Assembly (NCBI GenBank): GCA_900545715.1
Contig: URAJ01000025.1
Location: forward strand, 1-35,107
DNA length: 35,107 bases
Direction: 5' to 3'
DNA from: an uncultured Opitutales bacterium
Lineage (GTDB): Bacteria > Verrucomicrobiota > Verrucomicrobiia > Opitutales > Intestinicryptomonadaceae
Part shown: positions 25,037-33,217 of the stretch, piece after piece
Numbering within the stretch: the stretch's first letter is position 1
How the letters are laid out: each line of letters starts with the position of its first letter
Made by a program: the position numbers and the translations under genes
The notes under the pieces: model-generated
Told to the model about the DNA's origin: nothing
Database searches by the model: none
What the model saw: only the letters and a program-made list of their open reading frames with translations

Positions 25037-26677
25037 ATGAGCGCGGATATTGTCGATATGGGGTATGAAGTCTTTGAACGCCGCGGCGAGCTTGGAAAGA
25101 CGCTCGCCTATGCGGTGGTTCGCGGGCTTTGCGAAAACGCCCAAAAGCCCCTCTTGTGCGATTTTTCCGGAGGCGCAAAGAATTACAGCGGCGCGGATTT
25201 GCTTGCGGCGTCGTGTGCGCTCGCAGAGGTGTTGCGCGCGGAGAGCCTTGGCGGAAGGCTTGGGATAGCGATACCGCCGTCGTTTATAGCTTGCGTTGTA
25301 AACTATGCGTGCGTGCTGTCCGGGATAACTCCCGTAAATTTGAACTTTACGCTCGGGCCAGTGGCGGCCGCAAGCTGCGTGGAAACGGCAAAGATAAGGG
25401 AAATGATAACGGCGCTTCCGTACAGCGCAAAAATATCTAAGGCAAACTCCGCATTTCCGTGGTCGCAGAAAGTTATGGATGCCTCCCAGATGCTCGCGCA
25501 AATACCGCAGGAGAGGCTCGATATGTGGAGGGAGGCGGCCGCTAAGGGCAATCCGGCCGACATATTGTCGCATTTTGGAATTTCCGAAAATTCGACGGAC
25601 CCAAAGAAAGAGGGGACGCTCGTGTTTACGAGCGGCAGCGAGGGCGCGCCGAAAGCTGCGATACTTACTGAGCGCAACATAATCGCCAACTGCTTGCAGA
25701 CAAAACTGTGCGGACTATTTGATAGCGACGACATACTTCTTGCGAACCTGCCGATATTCCACAGTTTTGGGCTGCTGTTTGAAGTGTGGTATATGGCGAT
25801 AGAGGGGCAGAGGACAGTGTCTTTGGCAAGCCCGCTCGACATAAAGAGCAATGTGCGCGCAGTGAAGGAGACCGGTGCTACGGCTATTATAGGAAGCCCG
25901 ACGTTTTTCAGGGCGTACATAAAGCATGCGAATGCGGAGGATATGGCGACAATACGCAAGGCGGTTGCCGGCGCTGAGAAGACTCCAAACGGCTTCCACG
26001 AGCTTTGGAACGGGAAGTTTGGCGACACTTACCGTGAGGGCTACGGGCTTACCGAGGCGACCCCTGTGGTTGGAGTTAATTTGCCTGAGCGCGATTTTGG
26101 GTGGTATTGCACCGGCACCCGCAAGGGGTCAATCGGGAAATTGTTTCCCGGAATGTCTGCCAAGATACTCGACGCCTCAACTTTGAAGCCGCTACCGTTT
26201 GGAATGAGGGGCTTGCTTGCTTTGCGTGGGGCGAATATATTTGCCGGCTACCTTGACAACCCCGAAGCGACAAATGCTGCTCTTGTTGACGGCTGGCTTG
26301 TGACCGGCGATTTGTCCCGCTTGGATTCGGACGGATTCCTGTACATAGACGGCAGGCTTTCGCGCTTTTCTAAAATAGGCGGCGAGATGGTCCCGCACGC
26401 GACTGTCGAGGCCGCCTTGAACGCGCAATTGGGATACGCCGGTTCTGACGTGCCTTCGCTTGCGATATCTTCAAGGCTTGACGAGGGGAAGGGCGAGGCG
26501 ATAGTGCTTGTCGCCGCTGTCGATATAACTCTCGCCGAGGCGAAGGAGGCGCTAAGGCGCGCGGGCATAAGCAATCTATGGATGCCTAAGCATCTTGTGC
26601 GCACGGACAAAATACCGTTATTGCCGAGCGGGAAGCTCGATTTGAAAAAACTCGCTAAACTGGCGGCAGGCGATTGA
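25037..26677 (+). CDS. AMP-dependent acyl-CoA/acyl-ACP synthetase
   Basis: A 546-residue ANL-superfamily adenylating enzyme. The P-loop-like motif FTSGSEGAPKAA is near residue 198, 'LPIFHSFGLLFEVW' near 239, 'YREGYGLTEATPVVGVN' near 336, and the hinge region 'DGWLVTGDLSRLDSDGFLYIDGRLSRFSKIGGEMV' near 417; the C-terminal lysine motif is 'PLLPSGKLDLKKL'. The combination, including 'NLNFTLGP' in the first third, resembles the acyl-ACP synthetase half of Aas, which activates free fatty acids for phospholipid repair. No acyltransferase domain is attached. It stands alone between eno (divergent) and the PEP-CTERM gene. TTGACA at 24999 is a possible -35 element, but the -10 spacing is poor. Confidence 0.88.
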   Translation: MSADIVDMGYEVFERRGELGKTLAYAVVRGLCENAQKPLLCDFSGGAKNYSGADLLAASCALAEVLRAESLGGRLGIAIPPSFIACVVNYACVLSGITPVNLNFTLGPVAAASCVETAKIREMITALPYSAKISKANSAFPWSQKVMDASQMLAQIPQERLDMWREAAAKGNPADILSHFGISENSTDPKKEGTLVFTSGSEGAPKAAILTERNIIANCLQTKLCGLFDSDDILLANLPIFHSFGLLFEVWYMAIEGQRTVSLASPLDIKSNVRAVKETGATAIIGSPTFFRAYIKHANAEDMATIRKAVAGAEKTPNGFHELWNGKFGDTYREGYGLTEATPVVGVNLPERDFGWYCTGTRKGSIGKLFPGMSAKILDASTLKPLPFGMRGLLALRGANIFAGYLDNPEATNAALVDGWLVTGDLSRLDSDGFLYIDGRLSRFSKIGGEMVPHATVEAALNAQLGYAGSDVPSLAISSRLDEGKGEAIVLVAAVDITLAEAKEALRRAGISNLWMPKHLVRTDKIPLLPSGKLDLKKLAKLAAGD

Positions 26678-26878
26678 GCGGAGGCAGATTTTTTTATTGT
26701 AGTTTTGGCATTTCCAGCAAAGTTCGGGGGCGACGCTTCACACTTCAGAACGTCTTTTTTTCATTTTTTCAATATTTTAAAAATAAGCAAGTTAGTCGTT
26801 GAATTGGCTTAAATTTTTTTAGTGCGATATATTGAGAAATTTATTGCAAAATTAAAAAAAATACCTAAAAAAATTTTT

Positions 26879-27988
26879 ATGAAAACGAGATTACATATAT
26901 TTACCCTTCTCAGTCTTTTCATTTCGCCTTTTGCAATTTACGGTGCAGACGCCTTTTTATTTATGGGAACGGGAAATTCCGAAAATCCCGCGAATTTGAG
27001 CGACAGAAGCCAATGGACGTACTTATCCACTTACGACAGTGGCGGCGACGACTGGAATTTTAGGGTGTTTCCTGTTGGAACCGACGACAGAATACCTACT
27101 GACAAGGGAAAATACGCAAGCGGTGCGATAGGGGCCGACCAGTCTCAGCAGATAACATCTTCGTCAACAGTGTTGTTAAAGCGGTGGGTGATGGGCGAGC
27201 CGCAATCCGACGGGTCTGTCTCATTTGGAACGACAGTCACCGAGGCAACTACATTTAAATTTACGGAAAGTTTTACGGCGGGCGCAATGAATGCGCGCAT
27301 AAATAATTTGATGACAATTCAATTTGAAGATGCCGAAAATATAGATTTAAATCTTAGCAGTCTGACATTGTCTCAGATAGCGCACATGTATATAAAAAAG
27401 ACAACCGCTGGAAGCGTAAATATAAATGTTGGAGGAACTATAACTATTACTCCACCCGGAAATCAAGGCGGGGTAAATTTAGATTTAGGTGCGTATGATG
27501 GTTTTATAGACAGCATTAGCGCTGATACATTGAACATACGGGATGTGCTCGATATAAGCGTAAATATGTATGCGTATAGCACCGACTTTGCAACTACCGT
27601 TATGACAAACACGAAGGGCGACATGAAGATGACACTGAACGTCGGCAAGTTAAAGACCGACGGAACTGCAATATATTCGTTTGGTACGACAAAGAAAAAC
27701 GACACGGAAGTTATAACCGTTGATTTTGCAATGTTGAATACTGATGAAATATCGGCTGGCGAATATAAAATATTTTGGGCGGACGAGTGGTCGGAAGGAT
27801 TTGCCGATGCGGGCTCTCTTGAAGACTTTGATTTGCGTATGGATGTATTAGATGCGGCAGAGATAGACTACGATATTGCGTGGGACGGGCAGAACCTCAT
27901 ACTTACGGTTGTTCCCGAACCGTCTATGGTAGCGGCGGCATTGGGGCTTCTCGCGTTTGCAGTGGCAGCGGTTCGCCGCAGAAAATAG
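26879..27988 (+). CDS. PEP-CTERM sorted secreted protein, function unknown
   Basis: A 369-residue protein with an N-terminal signal peptide (cleavage near IYG-A, residue 22) and a C-terminal PEP-CTERM signal: VVPEPS, a hydrophobic stretch, then VRRRK. The system's known role is to sort such proteins through EpsH/XrtA-type exosortases to the cell surface. The mature part is rich in Thr, Ser, Asp and Asn and looks beta-structured, with repeated strands such as 'INVGGTITITPPGN' and 'LDISVNMYAYSTDF'. No catalytic motif is recognised. A GTG at 26822 would extend the frame, but the ATG at 26879 begins the signal peptide. Its upstream region is AT-rich, and its lower GC than the neighbours is notable. 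Confidence 0.85.
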   Translation: MKTRLHIFTLLSLFISPFAIYGADAFLFMGTGNSENPANLSDRSQWTYLSTYDSGGDDWNFRVFPVGTDDRIPTDKGKYASGAIGADQSQQITSSSTVLLKRWVMGEPQSDGSVSFGTTVTEATTFKFTESFTAGAMNARINNLMTIQFEDAENIDLNLSSLTLSQIAHMYIKKTTAGSVNINVGGTITITPPGNQGGVNLDLGAYDGFIDSISADTLNIRDVLDISVNMYAYSTDFATTVMTNTKGDMKMTLNVGKLKTDGTAIYSFGTTKKNDTEVITVDFAMLNTDEISAGEYKIFWADEWSEGFADAGSLEDFDLRMDVLDAAEIDYDIAWDGQNLILTVVPEPSMVAAALGLLAFAVAAVRRRK

Positions 27989-28009
27989 CGGCTTTTTAAT
28001 GAAATCCGG

Positions 28010-28043
28010 CGCGAGTCTGCCAAAAGCGGCCTCGCGTTTTTTT
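28010..28043 (+). terminator. Terminator of the PEP-CTERM gene
   Basis: CGCGAG (28010-28015) and CTCGCG (28031-28036) form a stem followed by seven T. It lies about 20 bases after the stop codon. Confidence 0.75.
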
Positions 28044-28191
28044 GCGCCGCAATGAGAAAATAATTTATTATTAAAAATCGATCGGTTTATTTTTTAGGTA
28101 AAATCCTGCCGTCGGACAATGCCGGGCGCGGCGCGCACACATGGGTTGAAAAATACGGATTTATAGGGAAAGAGATTTGTTGAATTATGAT

Positions 28192-28206
28192 AAAAGTTAG
28201 TCTAAT
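28192..28206 (+). promoter_or_regulatory. AAGTTAGTCTAAT motif upstream of aroC
   Basis: AAAAGTTAGTCTAAT ends 12 bases before the aroC ATG. Its core AAGTTAGTCTAAT differs by one base from AAGTTAGACTAAT at 32941-32953, and a partial copy (AAGTTAGTC) is at 26789-26797 before the PEP-CTERM gene. It could be a shared operator; no regulator is identified. Confidence 0.35.
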
Positions 28207-28218
28207 GTTTGCGGCATA

Positions 28219-29295
28219 ATGGGAAATATATTCGGTAAAATATTCAGAGTCGCCACCTTTGGCGAAAGCCACGGAGCGGCAGTTGGCTGCGTTATTGACG
28301 GTTGCCCTTCGGGCATAGAGCTTTCCGAGGCCGACATACAGGTACAGCTCGACCGCCGCCGCCCGGGTCAGAGCACGATTTCAACCCTGCGCAAGGAGTC
28401 CGACACTTGCCGTATATTGTCAGGCGTGTACGAGGGAAAAACGCTCGGCTCTCCGATTTGCGTGATGGTTGAAAATCTCGACCAGCGCCCGGGCGATTAT
28501 TCCGAGATTGCAAAATTATGGAGGCCGTCGCACGCAGACTACACTTACGATATGAAATACGGCTTCCGCGATCCCCGCGGGGGCGGCAGAAGCTCTGCGC
28601 GCGAGACAATAGGGCGCGTCGCGGCGGGCGCGGTTGCGCGCAAGATATTGGGCGAAAGCGTCGTAATACGCGCGTGGGTAGAGAGCGTGCATGCAATAAC
28701 AATGCCAGCACTGTCATCCATGCCGACAGCCGAGGAGATTGAGGCTTCCCCCGTTAGGTGCCCGCACAAGCAAACCGCCGACAAAATGATTGAATTTATA
28801 AAAAAGGCGAGGTCGGAGGGCGATAGCGTAGGCGGCATTGTAAGGTGCAGGATAGAGGGGCTCCCCGTAGGTCTTGGCGACCCCGTATTCGATAGGTTCG
28901 AGGCGGAACTTGCAAAGGCTATGCTATCAATGCCGGCTACAAAGGGTTTTGAAATAGGCGCGGGATTTGCAGCGACGCGCATGTTTGGCTCGCAGCACAA
29001 CGACGCTTTTTGCCTCGACGAAAACGGAAAAGTGTCGGTTGCGTCGAATCGCGCGGGCGGCGTGCTCGGCGGGATTACGTCAGGGGCGCCCGTTGATTTC
29101 AGGGTGGCATTCAAGCCCACCGCAACAATTGCCAAAGAGCAGGACACCGTCTCGCGCGAGCTCAAACCCGCAAAGGTAATAGGGCGCGGGCGGCACGATC
29201 CGTGCGTATTGCCGCGCGCAGTTCCGATAGTCGAGGCAATGGCGGCGATTGTCGCGGCAGATTTTCTATTGATTAACCGCACGGTGCGCATTTAG
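28219..29295 (+). CDS. aroC: Chorismate synthase
   Basis: Makes chorismate from 5-enolpyruvylshikimate-3-phosphate, the end of the shikimate pathway; it needs reduced FMN. 358 residues, standard length. Signatures are 'GESHGAAVGCVIDGCPSGIEL' near residue 14, 'RPGDYSEI' and 'RPSHADYTYDMKYGFRDPRGGGRSSARETIGRVAAGAVA' near 85-135, and the C-terminal 'DPCVLPRAVPIVEAMAA'. It leads a plus-strand run (aroC, CobW-like, hisC, hisB, hisH). The following gene begins 27 bases later with its own AAAGGAG site. No Shine-Dalgarno precedes aroC itself. Confidence 0.97.
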   Translation: MGNIFGKIFRVATFGESHGAAVGCVIDGCPSGIELSEADIQVQLDRRRPGQSTISTLRKESDTCRILSGVYEGKTLGSPICVMVENLDQRPGDYSEIAKLWRPSHADYTYDMKYGFRDPRGGGRSSARETIGRVAAGAVARKILGESVVIRAWVESVHAITMPALSSMPTAEEIEASPVRCPHKQTADKMIEFIKKARSEGDSVGGIVRCRIEGLPVGLGDPVFDRFEAELAKAMLSMPATKGFEIGAGFAATRMFGSQHNDAFCLDENGKVSVASNRAGGVLGGITSGAPVDFRVAFKPTATIAKEQDTVSRELKPAKVIGRGRHDPCVLPRAVPIVEAMAAIVAADFLLINRTVRI

Positions 29296-29322
29296 CGCGC
29301 CGCGCAGCAAAGGAGAAGCGCA

Positions 29323-30105
29323 ATGCAAATTCCCGCGTATTATATAATGGGAACCCCGACATCAGGACGGCGCGGGATTGTGCGCGACGCCATAGAGCGG
29401 GGATCCATGGACGGAGATTTTTCGATAGTGTTCGTTTCGGAGAACGAGAAGCCTTCCGAGAGCGACTCTTCGATAGCCAAGACCGACAATGCAGGAATTG
29501 TAAAATATTCCGACGCCGCAGATGCTGCGGTAAAGATTGGCGCGCTCGATGCCTCCAAAATAACAAGGGTATTTTATGTGGCGGATTCAACAAAAAATCC
29601 GGCGGACGAAGTTGAGAGCTTCAAAGGGCTCTGCGACGGCGGAAAGATAAGACTTGCGAGAATATGGTCGGTTGTCGACTGCTCGATGGCCGAGAAATTT
29701 CCGAAGGAGACGTCAAAATATCTGGATATGCTCGCGCACTTTGCCGACTGTGTACTGCTTTCCCGCCGCAGCGGAGTGTCAAACAAAAGCGTCGAGGAGC
29801 TGAAGCTGAGATGGGAAAAAATGCGCCATCCCCATTTGGTTGAATACGTTGACAAGCATTTTAAAACCGAAAACCCGATAGAGCTCATGATAGACGAGGC
29901 GCGGAGAATCTCAATGATTTTCGACGATTACGACGCCGTGGACGAGCTCGATATAGACGCCGAAAATCTACCCGACGAGCCGTTCAGCCTTGAGCGCAAG
30001 CCCGACCCGTACCTTGCGAGGCTCCAGAGCGGAATGAGGGAAAATCCCGTCGAGAATCCGGCGGAGTACGCTATAAAAGTGAGGAAAATGGAAAATGAAA
30101 AATAA
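29323..30105 (+). CDS. CobW/COG0523-like protein with degenerate P-loop
   Basis: A 260-residue protein whose layout recalls the G-domain of CobW-type GTPases: an N-terminal strand and turn 'YYIMGTPTSGRRGIVRDAI' in place of the P-loop, then 'ARIWSVVDCSMAEKFP', where CobW has its VVDA segment, and 'FADCVLLSRRSGVSNKSVEEL', where CobW has the NKxD base-recognition strand. The P-loop Lys-Ser/Thr (GRR instead of GKT) and the NKxD motif are lost, so GTP hydrolysis is unlikely. I infer a catalytically dead relative, perhaps scaffold or regulator. The C-terminal third is charged and unrecognised. AAAGGAG precedes the ATG. It overlaps hisC by 11 bases, tying it to histidine synthesis. Confidence 0.5.
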   Translation: MQIPAYYIMGTPTSGRRGIVRDAIERGSMDGDFSIVFVSENEKPSESDSSIAKTDNAGIVKYSDAADAAVKIGALDASKITRVFYVADSTKNPADEVESFKGLCDGGKIRLARIWSVVDCSMAEKFPKETSKYLDMLAHFADCVLLSRRSGVSNKSVEELKLRWEKMRHPHLVEYVDKHFKTENPIELMIDEARRISMIFDDYDAVDELDIDAENLPDEPFSLERKPDPYLARLQSGMRENPVENPAEYAIKVRKMENEK

Positions 30106-31201
30106 ATTTGCGCTAAACGACAAAGTATCCGCAAGCGTTAGGAAGATGTCGCCGTACACGCCTGGGGAACAGCCCGGCGAAGGAGGCTGGGTAAAGCTGA
30201 ACACGAATGAGCTGCCGTACGCGCCGTCCCCGAAAGTGCGCGAGGCGGTAATTTCTGCAATGGGCCCCGACGGTGAAATGCTCAGGCTGTACCCCGACCC
30301 ATATTCGCGTGAGCTTAGAAAGGCAGTCGCCGAGTACTACGGAATGGAGGCCGAGTATGCGTTTGCCGCAAACGGCTCCGACGACGCGCTAAACTTGGCG
30401 GTCAGGGCGTTCTCCGACGAGTCTCTTAAAATTGCCACAATAGACCCGAGCTACTCCCTGTATCCGGTTCTCGCAAAGATACAGGGGGCGGAGATAATCC
30501 AAATACCTTTTGCGGGGGACCTCGAAATTCCGTTCGAAAAAATATTCTCGAGCGGAGCGAACATATTTTTCTTTACGAATCCCAATGCGCCGACAGGCAA
30601 GGGGTTCGGGCTGAACGCCGTTGCGGAAATATGCGAAAACTTTGGCGGGATAGTCCTTGTGGACGAGGCATACGCGCCATTTGCAAGGGAGACCGCCATT
30701 CCGCTTGTAAAGAAGTACGAAAACCTGATAGTGACGGGTACGTCTTCCAAGGGCTGGGGACTTGCCGGAATGAGAATAGGTTGGGCGTTTGCGCAACCGG
30801 CGATAATAGAAATTCTCGACAGGGTGAGGGACAGCTACAATTTAGACAGGCTCGCGCAGGCCGCGGGAGTCGCGGCGCTGAGGGATGCCCCATACCATTT
30901 GGAATGCGTGGGGAAGGTCATAGCAGAACGAAGCGCAACTGAAAAGTTTTTCGATTCGATAGGCTGGAAGTATATAAAGAGCTCGAGTAATTTTATATTG
31001 TTTGAGCCGTTTCGGGACGGGAAGAAGGCGTCGGTGTCGGAGGCGTCGTCGCTCTTTGAATATCTGCGCTCGAAAAAAATACTCTTGCGCTATTTTCCGA
31101 AAGATAAGAACGTAAACAAGTCGATACGCCTGACCGTGGGGACTCCGGGGCAGATGGAGGCGTTCCGGGCGGCGGCAATCGAGTGGAAGAAAGGCGAATA
31201 A
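30095..31201 (+). CDS. hisC: Histidinol-phosphate aminotransferase
   Basis: PLP-dependent step of histidine synthesis: imidazole acetol phosphate to histidinol phosphate. 368 residues, fold-type I. Signatures are '[15 protein letters not shown]' near residue 35, '[17 protein letters not shown]' near 90, '[13 protein letters not shown]' near 155, '[11 protein letters not shown]' near 185, and the PLP lysine in '[20 protein letters not shown]' near 212. The arginine of '[12 protein letters not shown]' near 343 binds the substrate. The start overlaps the preceding CobW-like gene by 11 bases, and the stop overlaps the hisB start (TAATG), so it is translationally coupled at both ends. Confidence 0.95.
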   Translation: MKNKFALNDKVSASVRKMSPYTPGEQPGEGGWVKLNTNELPYAPSPKVREAVISAMGPDGEMLRLYPDPYSRELRKAVAEYYGMEAEYAFAANGSDDALNLAVRAFSDESLKIATIDPSYSLYPVLAKIQGAEIIQIPFAGDLEIPFEKIFSSGANIFFFTNPNAPTGKGFGLNAVAEICENFGGIVLVDEAYAPFARETAIPLVKKYENLIVTGTSSKGWGLAGMRIGWAFAQPAIIEILDRVRDSYNLDRLAQAAGVAALRDAPYHLECVGKVIAERSATEKFFDSIGWKYIKSSSNFILFEPFRDGKKASVSEASSLFEYLRSKKILLRYFPKDKNVNKSIRLTVGTPGQMEAFRAAAIEWKKGE

Positions 31202-31794
31202 TGAAGTCGAGAATATCCAAAATAGCGCGCAAGACAAAGGAGACTGACGTAAATATAGAGCTGAATATAGACGGTTCCGGAAATTACGAGATAGACACTT
31301 CCATACCGTTCTTCAACCATATGCTCGAGCTCTTTGCGCGCCACGGGCTGTTCGATTTGAAAATAAAGGCTTCGGGCGACATAGACATAGACTACCACCA
31401 CACAGTCGAAGATGTCGGGATAGTCTTGGGGCGCGCGTTTCGCGAGGCGCTCGGCGACAAAGCGGGCATTTTTAGGTACGGATTTTTTATTTTGCCTATG
31501 GACGAGACTCTCGTGAGAGTCGCGCTTGACTTGTCGAACAGGCCGATTTTGGTGTACGACTTGGGCGACAAGGACGCGCGCGTGCGCGACTTCAATGTTT
31601 CGCTTTGCCGCGAGTTTTTCCAGGCGTTTGCCAACGAGGCCGGGGCGAATCTGCATGTGTCGCTGATATACGGCGGGGAGCCGCACCATGTTGCAGAGGC
31701 GGCATTCAAATGTTTCGCGAAGGCGCTTAGAAGGGCGGTCGAGATAGACGGGCGGCTCGGAGGGGCGCTTCCAACCACGAAAGGATCGATATAA
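31201..31794 (+). CDS. hisB: Imidazoleglycerol-phosphate dehydratase
   Basis: Manganese enzyme that dehydrates imidazole glycerol phosphate. 197 residues, the monofunctional form without the phosphatase half of enterobacterial HisB. Signatures are '[19 protein letters not shown]', '[14 protein letters not shown]', '[18 protein letters not shown]' and the terminal 'PTTKGSI'. The frame is open from 31183, but the ATG at 31201 overlaps the hisC stop (TAATG) and begins at the family N-terminus. AAAGG in the end of hisC can serve as ribosome binding site. Confidence 0.97.
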   Translation: MKSRISKIARKTKETDVNIELNIDGSGNYEIDTSIPFFNHMLELFARHGLFDLKIKASGDIDIDYHHTVEDVGIVLGRAFREALGDKAGIFRYGFFILPMDETLVRVALDLSNRPILVYDLGDKDARVRDFNVSLCREFFQAFANEAGANLHVSLIYGGEPHHVAEAAFKCFAKALRRAVEIDGRLGGALPTTKGSI

Positions 31795-31796
31795 AT

Positions 31797-32438
31797 ATGT
31801 CAGTCGGCGCAAAGACGGCGATAATAGACTACGGAATGGGCAATCTGCGCAGCGTGTACCGCGCGTGGGAGGCCGTTGGCGCAAAGGCTCGGATTATTTC
31901 TTCGCCCTCGGAAATTGAAGGCGACGATTTGCTCATCTTTCCGGGGCAGGGAGCCGTTGCGGACACAATGAAACTCTTAAAGAGCACCGGATTCGACTCA
32001 GCGATACGCGATTGGATAGCGGCAGACAAGCCGTTCTTTGGGATATGCCTCGGCTTGCAGGCGCTTTTCGAGTTTTCCGAGGAGGGCGGCGGCACGGAAT
32101 GCTTGGGCATATTTGAGGGAAGCGTAAAAAAATTGAACCTCCCGCGCGGTTATAAAGTTCCGCACATGGGGTGGGATAATGTGGAATTTAGGCGCAAGGG
32201 AAACGAGCGGCTGCTTGAAGGCATATCTTCGGACGACCAATTTTACTTTGTCCACAGCTATTATGTTGATACGCCAAGAACTGACATCGTATTGGGGACG
32301 ACTGAATACGGCGGGCAAAAATTTACGAGCGCCATATCTTGCGGCAATCTTGTAGCCTGCCAGTTCCACCCTGAGAAGAGCCAGAAGAAGGGGTTGCTCT
32401 TCTATTCAAACTTTTTGAGATGCCACTCGCGCACTTAA
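31797..32438 (+). CDS. hisH: Imidazole glycerol phosphate synthase, glutaminase subunit
   Basis: Class I glutamine amidotransferase that feeds ammonia to HisF to form imidazole glycerol phosphate and AICAR. 213 residues. The N-terminal '[21 protein letters not shown]', the oxyanion strand '[11 protein letters not shown]', the nucleophile Cys in [11 protein letters not shown], '[11 protein letters not shown]', '[10 protein letters not shown]' and the catalytic His of '[17 protein letters not shown]' are all present. It starts two bases after the hisB stop, with AAAGGA upstream. Its partner hisF and hisA are not in the window: the operon stops here at a terminator. Confidence 0.97.
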   Translation: MSVGAKTAIIDYGMGNLRSVYRAWEAVGAKARIISSPSEIEGDDLLIFPGQGAVADTMKLLKSTGFDSAIRDWIAADKPFFGICLGLQALFEFSEEGGGTECLGIFEGSVKKLNLPRGYKVPHMGWDNVEFRRKGNERLLEGISSDDQFYFVHSYYVDTPRTDIVLGTTEYGGQKFTSAISCGNLVACQFHPEKSQKKGLLFYSNFLRCHSRT

Positions 32439-32457
32439 ATTTTTTTGAATTTTTTTG

Positions 32458-32490
32458 AAAGCCGGGCGTGGGTTTACTCGGCTTTTTTAT
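32458..32490 (+). terminator. Terminator of the aroC-his operon
   Basis: AAAGCCG (32458-32464) and CGGCTTT (32479-32485) form a stem that runs into a T-tract, about 20 bases after the hisH stop. Confidence 0.8.
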
Positions 32491-32935
32491 TTTTCCCCTG
32501 GGCTTTTATTTTATTGCGAAGCGGTTCGCAATACCCCGCGTTTTTTATTTGCGCCCAAATAGTGCAAGGAAATGCATAGACAGGTTGAAAAACAGATAGG
32601 CTGCAAGTATTGCAAAATGCAAGGTGTAGTACAATAGACATGTACAAGGGTGTGCAATACTTTGTGGGGGATGCGCGATATTTTGTTTGTCAATTAAAGT
32701 AAGTGCGGCGGTTTTAGTGCGTGGCGGCACTCTGTACTTTCCCCAAAATTATCTGCGCTTTCATCGCGCAATGCGCAGTTTTTTTATTTTAAATGCATGT
32801 TTGGGGGCGGAAAGGGTCAGGGGCTGCGGGGTTTCTTCCTTATCAGAAAGCCTTTCGCTTAGCACTTTTGCCAGCTAAGCCAACGGAGAAGAGAAAAGAT
32901 TTCCCCATAAAAGTTAGATAAGGCTAATAATTTAA
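32491..32935. other. Gene-free interval rich in dyad symmetry
   Basis: No gene is recognised. It holds a perfect 8-bp hairpin (ATTGCGAA/TTCGCAAT, 32513-32532), six TGCA tetramers between 32563 and 32656, and a 10-bp inverted repeat (AAGTATTGCA at 32605-32614, complement at 32653-32662) enclosing a GTACA/TGTAC hairpin. A terminator-like element follows at 32753. It may encode a small structured RNA or be decayed sequence. Confidence 0.45.
32753..32786 (+). terminator. Terminator-like hairpin without an assigned gene
   Basis: CTGCGC (32753-32758) and GCGCAG (32773-32778) form a stem followed by seven T. The nearest gene is hisH, which already has its own terminator, so this may end an unannotated small transcript. 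Confidence 0.65.
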
Positions 32936-32965
32936 TTGACAAGTTAGACTAATCTAACTTTTATG
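32906..32965 (+). promoter_or_regulatory. Promoter with nested operator-like dyads
   Basis: TTGACA (32936-32941) and TTTTAT (32959-32964) are 17 bases apart. The spacer carries the perfect dyad AAGTTAGA-CTAA-TCTAACTT (32941-32960). An outer 14-bp inverted repeat (CATAAAAGTTAGAT at 32906-32919 and its complement at 32952-32965) encloses the -35 element. The TTAG...CTAA pattern recalls DtxR/IdeR-type boxes, by eye only. The transcript would enter the porin remnant. Confidence 0.55.
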
Positions 32966-32978
32966 AGGCTAAATTTAG

Positions 32979-33077
32979 TTACCTCTTTCGGTGGACATGC
33001 AGATATTTATGAATCCCGGCAATGGAGCTTCGGGCGCGGCGTATGTAGTGGGGGCTCGCGTGGAGGTAAATTTTTAG
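32979..33077 (+). pseudogene. C-terminal remnant of an outer-membrane porin gene
   Basis: One frame after the TAG at 32976 encodes 32 residues, including MQIFMNPGNGASGAAYVVGA and ending RVEVNF-stop. The pattern (a strand with QxFxNPG, a turn, then YVVGARVEVNF with a terminal Phe) matches the last two strands of OprB-type porins, where the final Phe is the BAM recognition signal. Nothing in the preceding sequence continues it, but a promoter lies directly upstream and a strong terminator directly downstream. I infer a large internal deletion that left the promoter, the tail and the terminator. Other OMP families cannot be excluded. Confidence 0.55.
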
Positions 33078-33108
33078 GCAGTCGGGTTGTGAAATATAAT
33101 GAAAAATC

Positions 33109-33140
33109 AACGCGGGGAGCAATACTCCCCGCGTTTTTTT
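33109..33140 (+). terminator. Strong terminator after the porin remnant
   Basis: AACGCGGGGAG (33109-33119) and CTCCCCGCGTT (33125-33135) form a perfect 11-bp stem followed by seven T. Read on the minus strand it also has a T-rich tail and could end the beta-helix gene. Confidence 0.9.
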
Positions 33141-33217
33141 GCGGCAAAAAATTTTATTTTGCGTTCCGGCGACTTTGTATGCCTTATCCGTGCGGAATTA
33201 TTGGTGATGGAGTGTTT

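Noticed and set aside
26732..26761. Terminator-like GACG/CGTC with a T-run after the AMP ligase
   Set aside because: The stem is only 4 bp with a 15-base loop; too weak to call.
28545..29291. Open frame opposite aroC
   Set aside because: Antisense to strongly conserved chorismate synthase signatures; no domain of its own.
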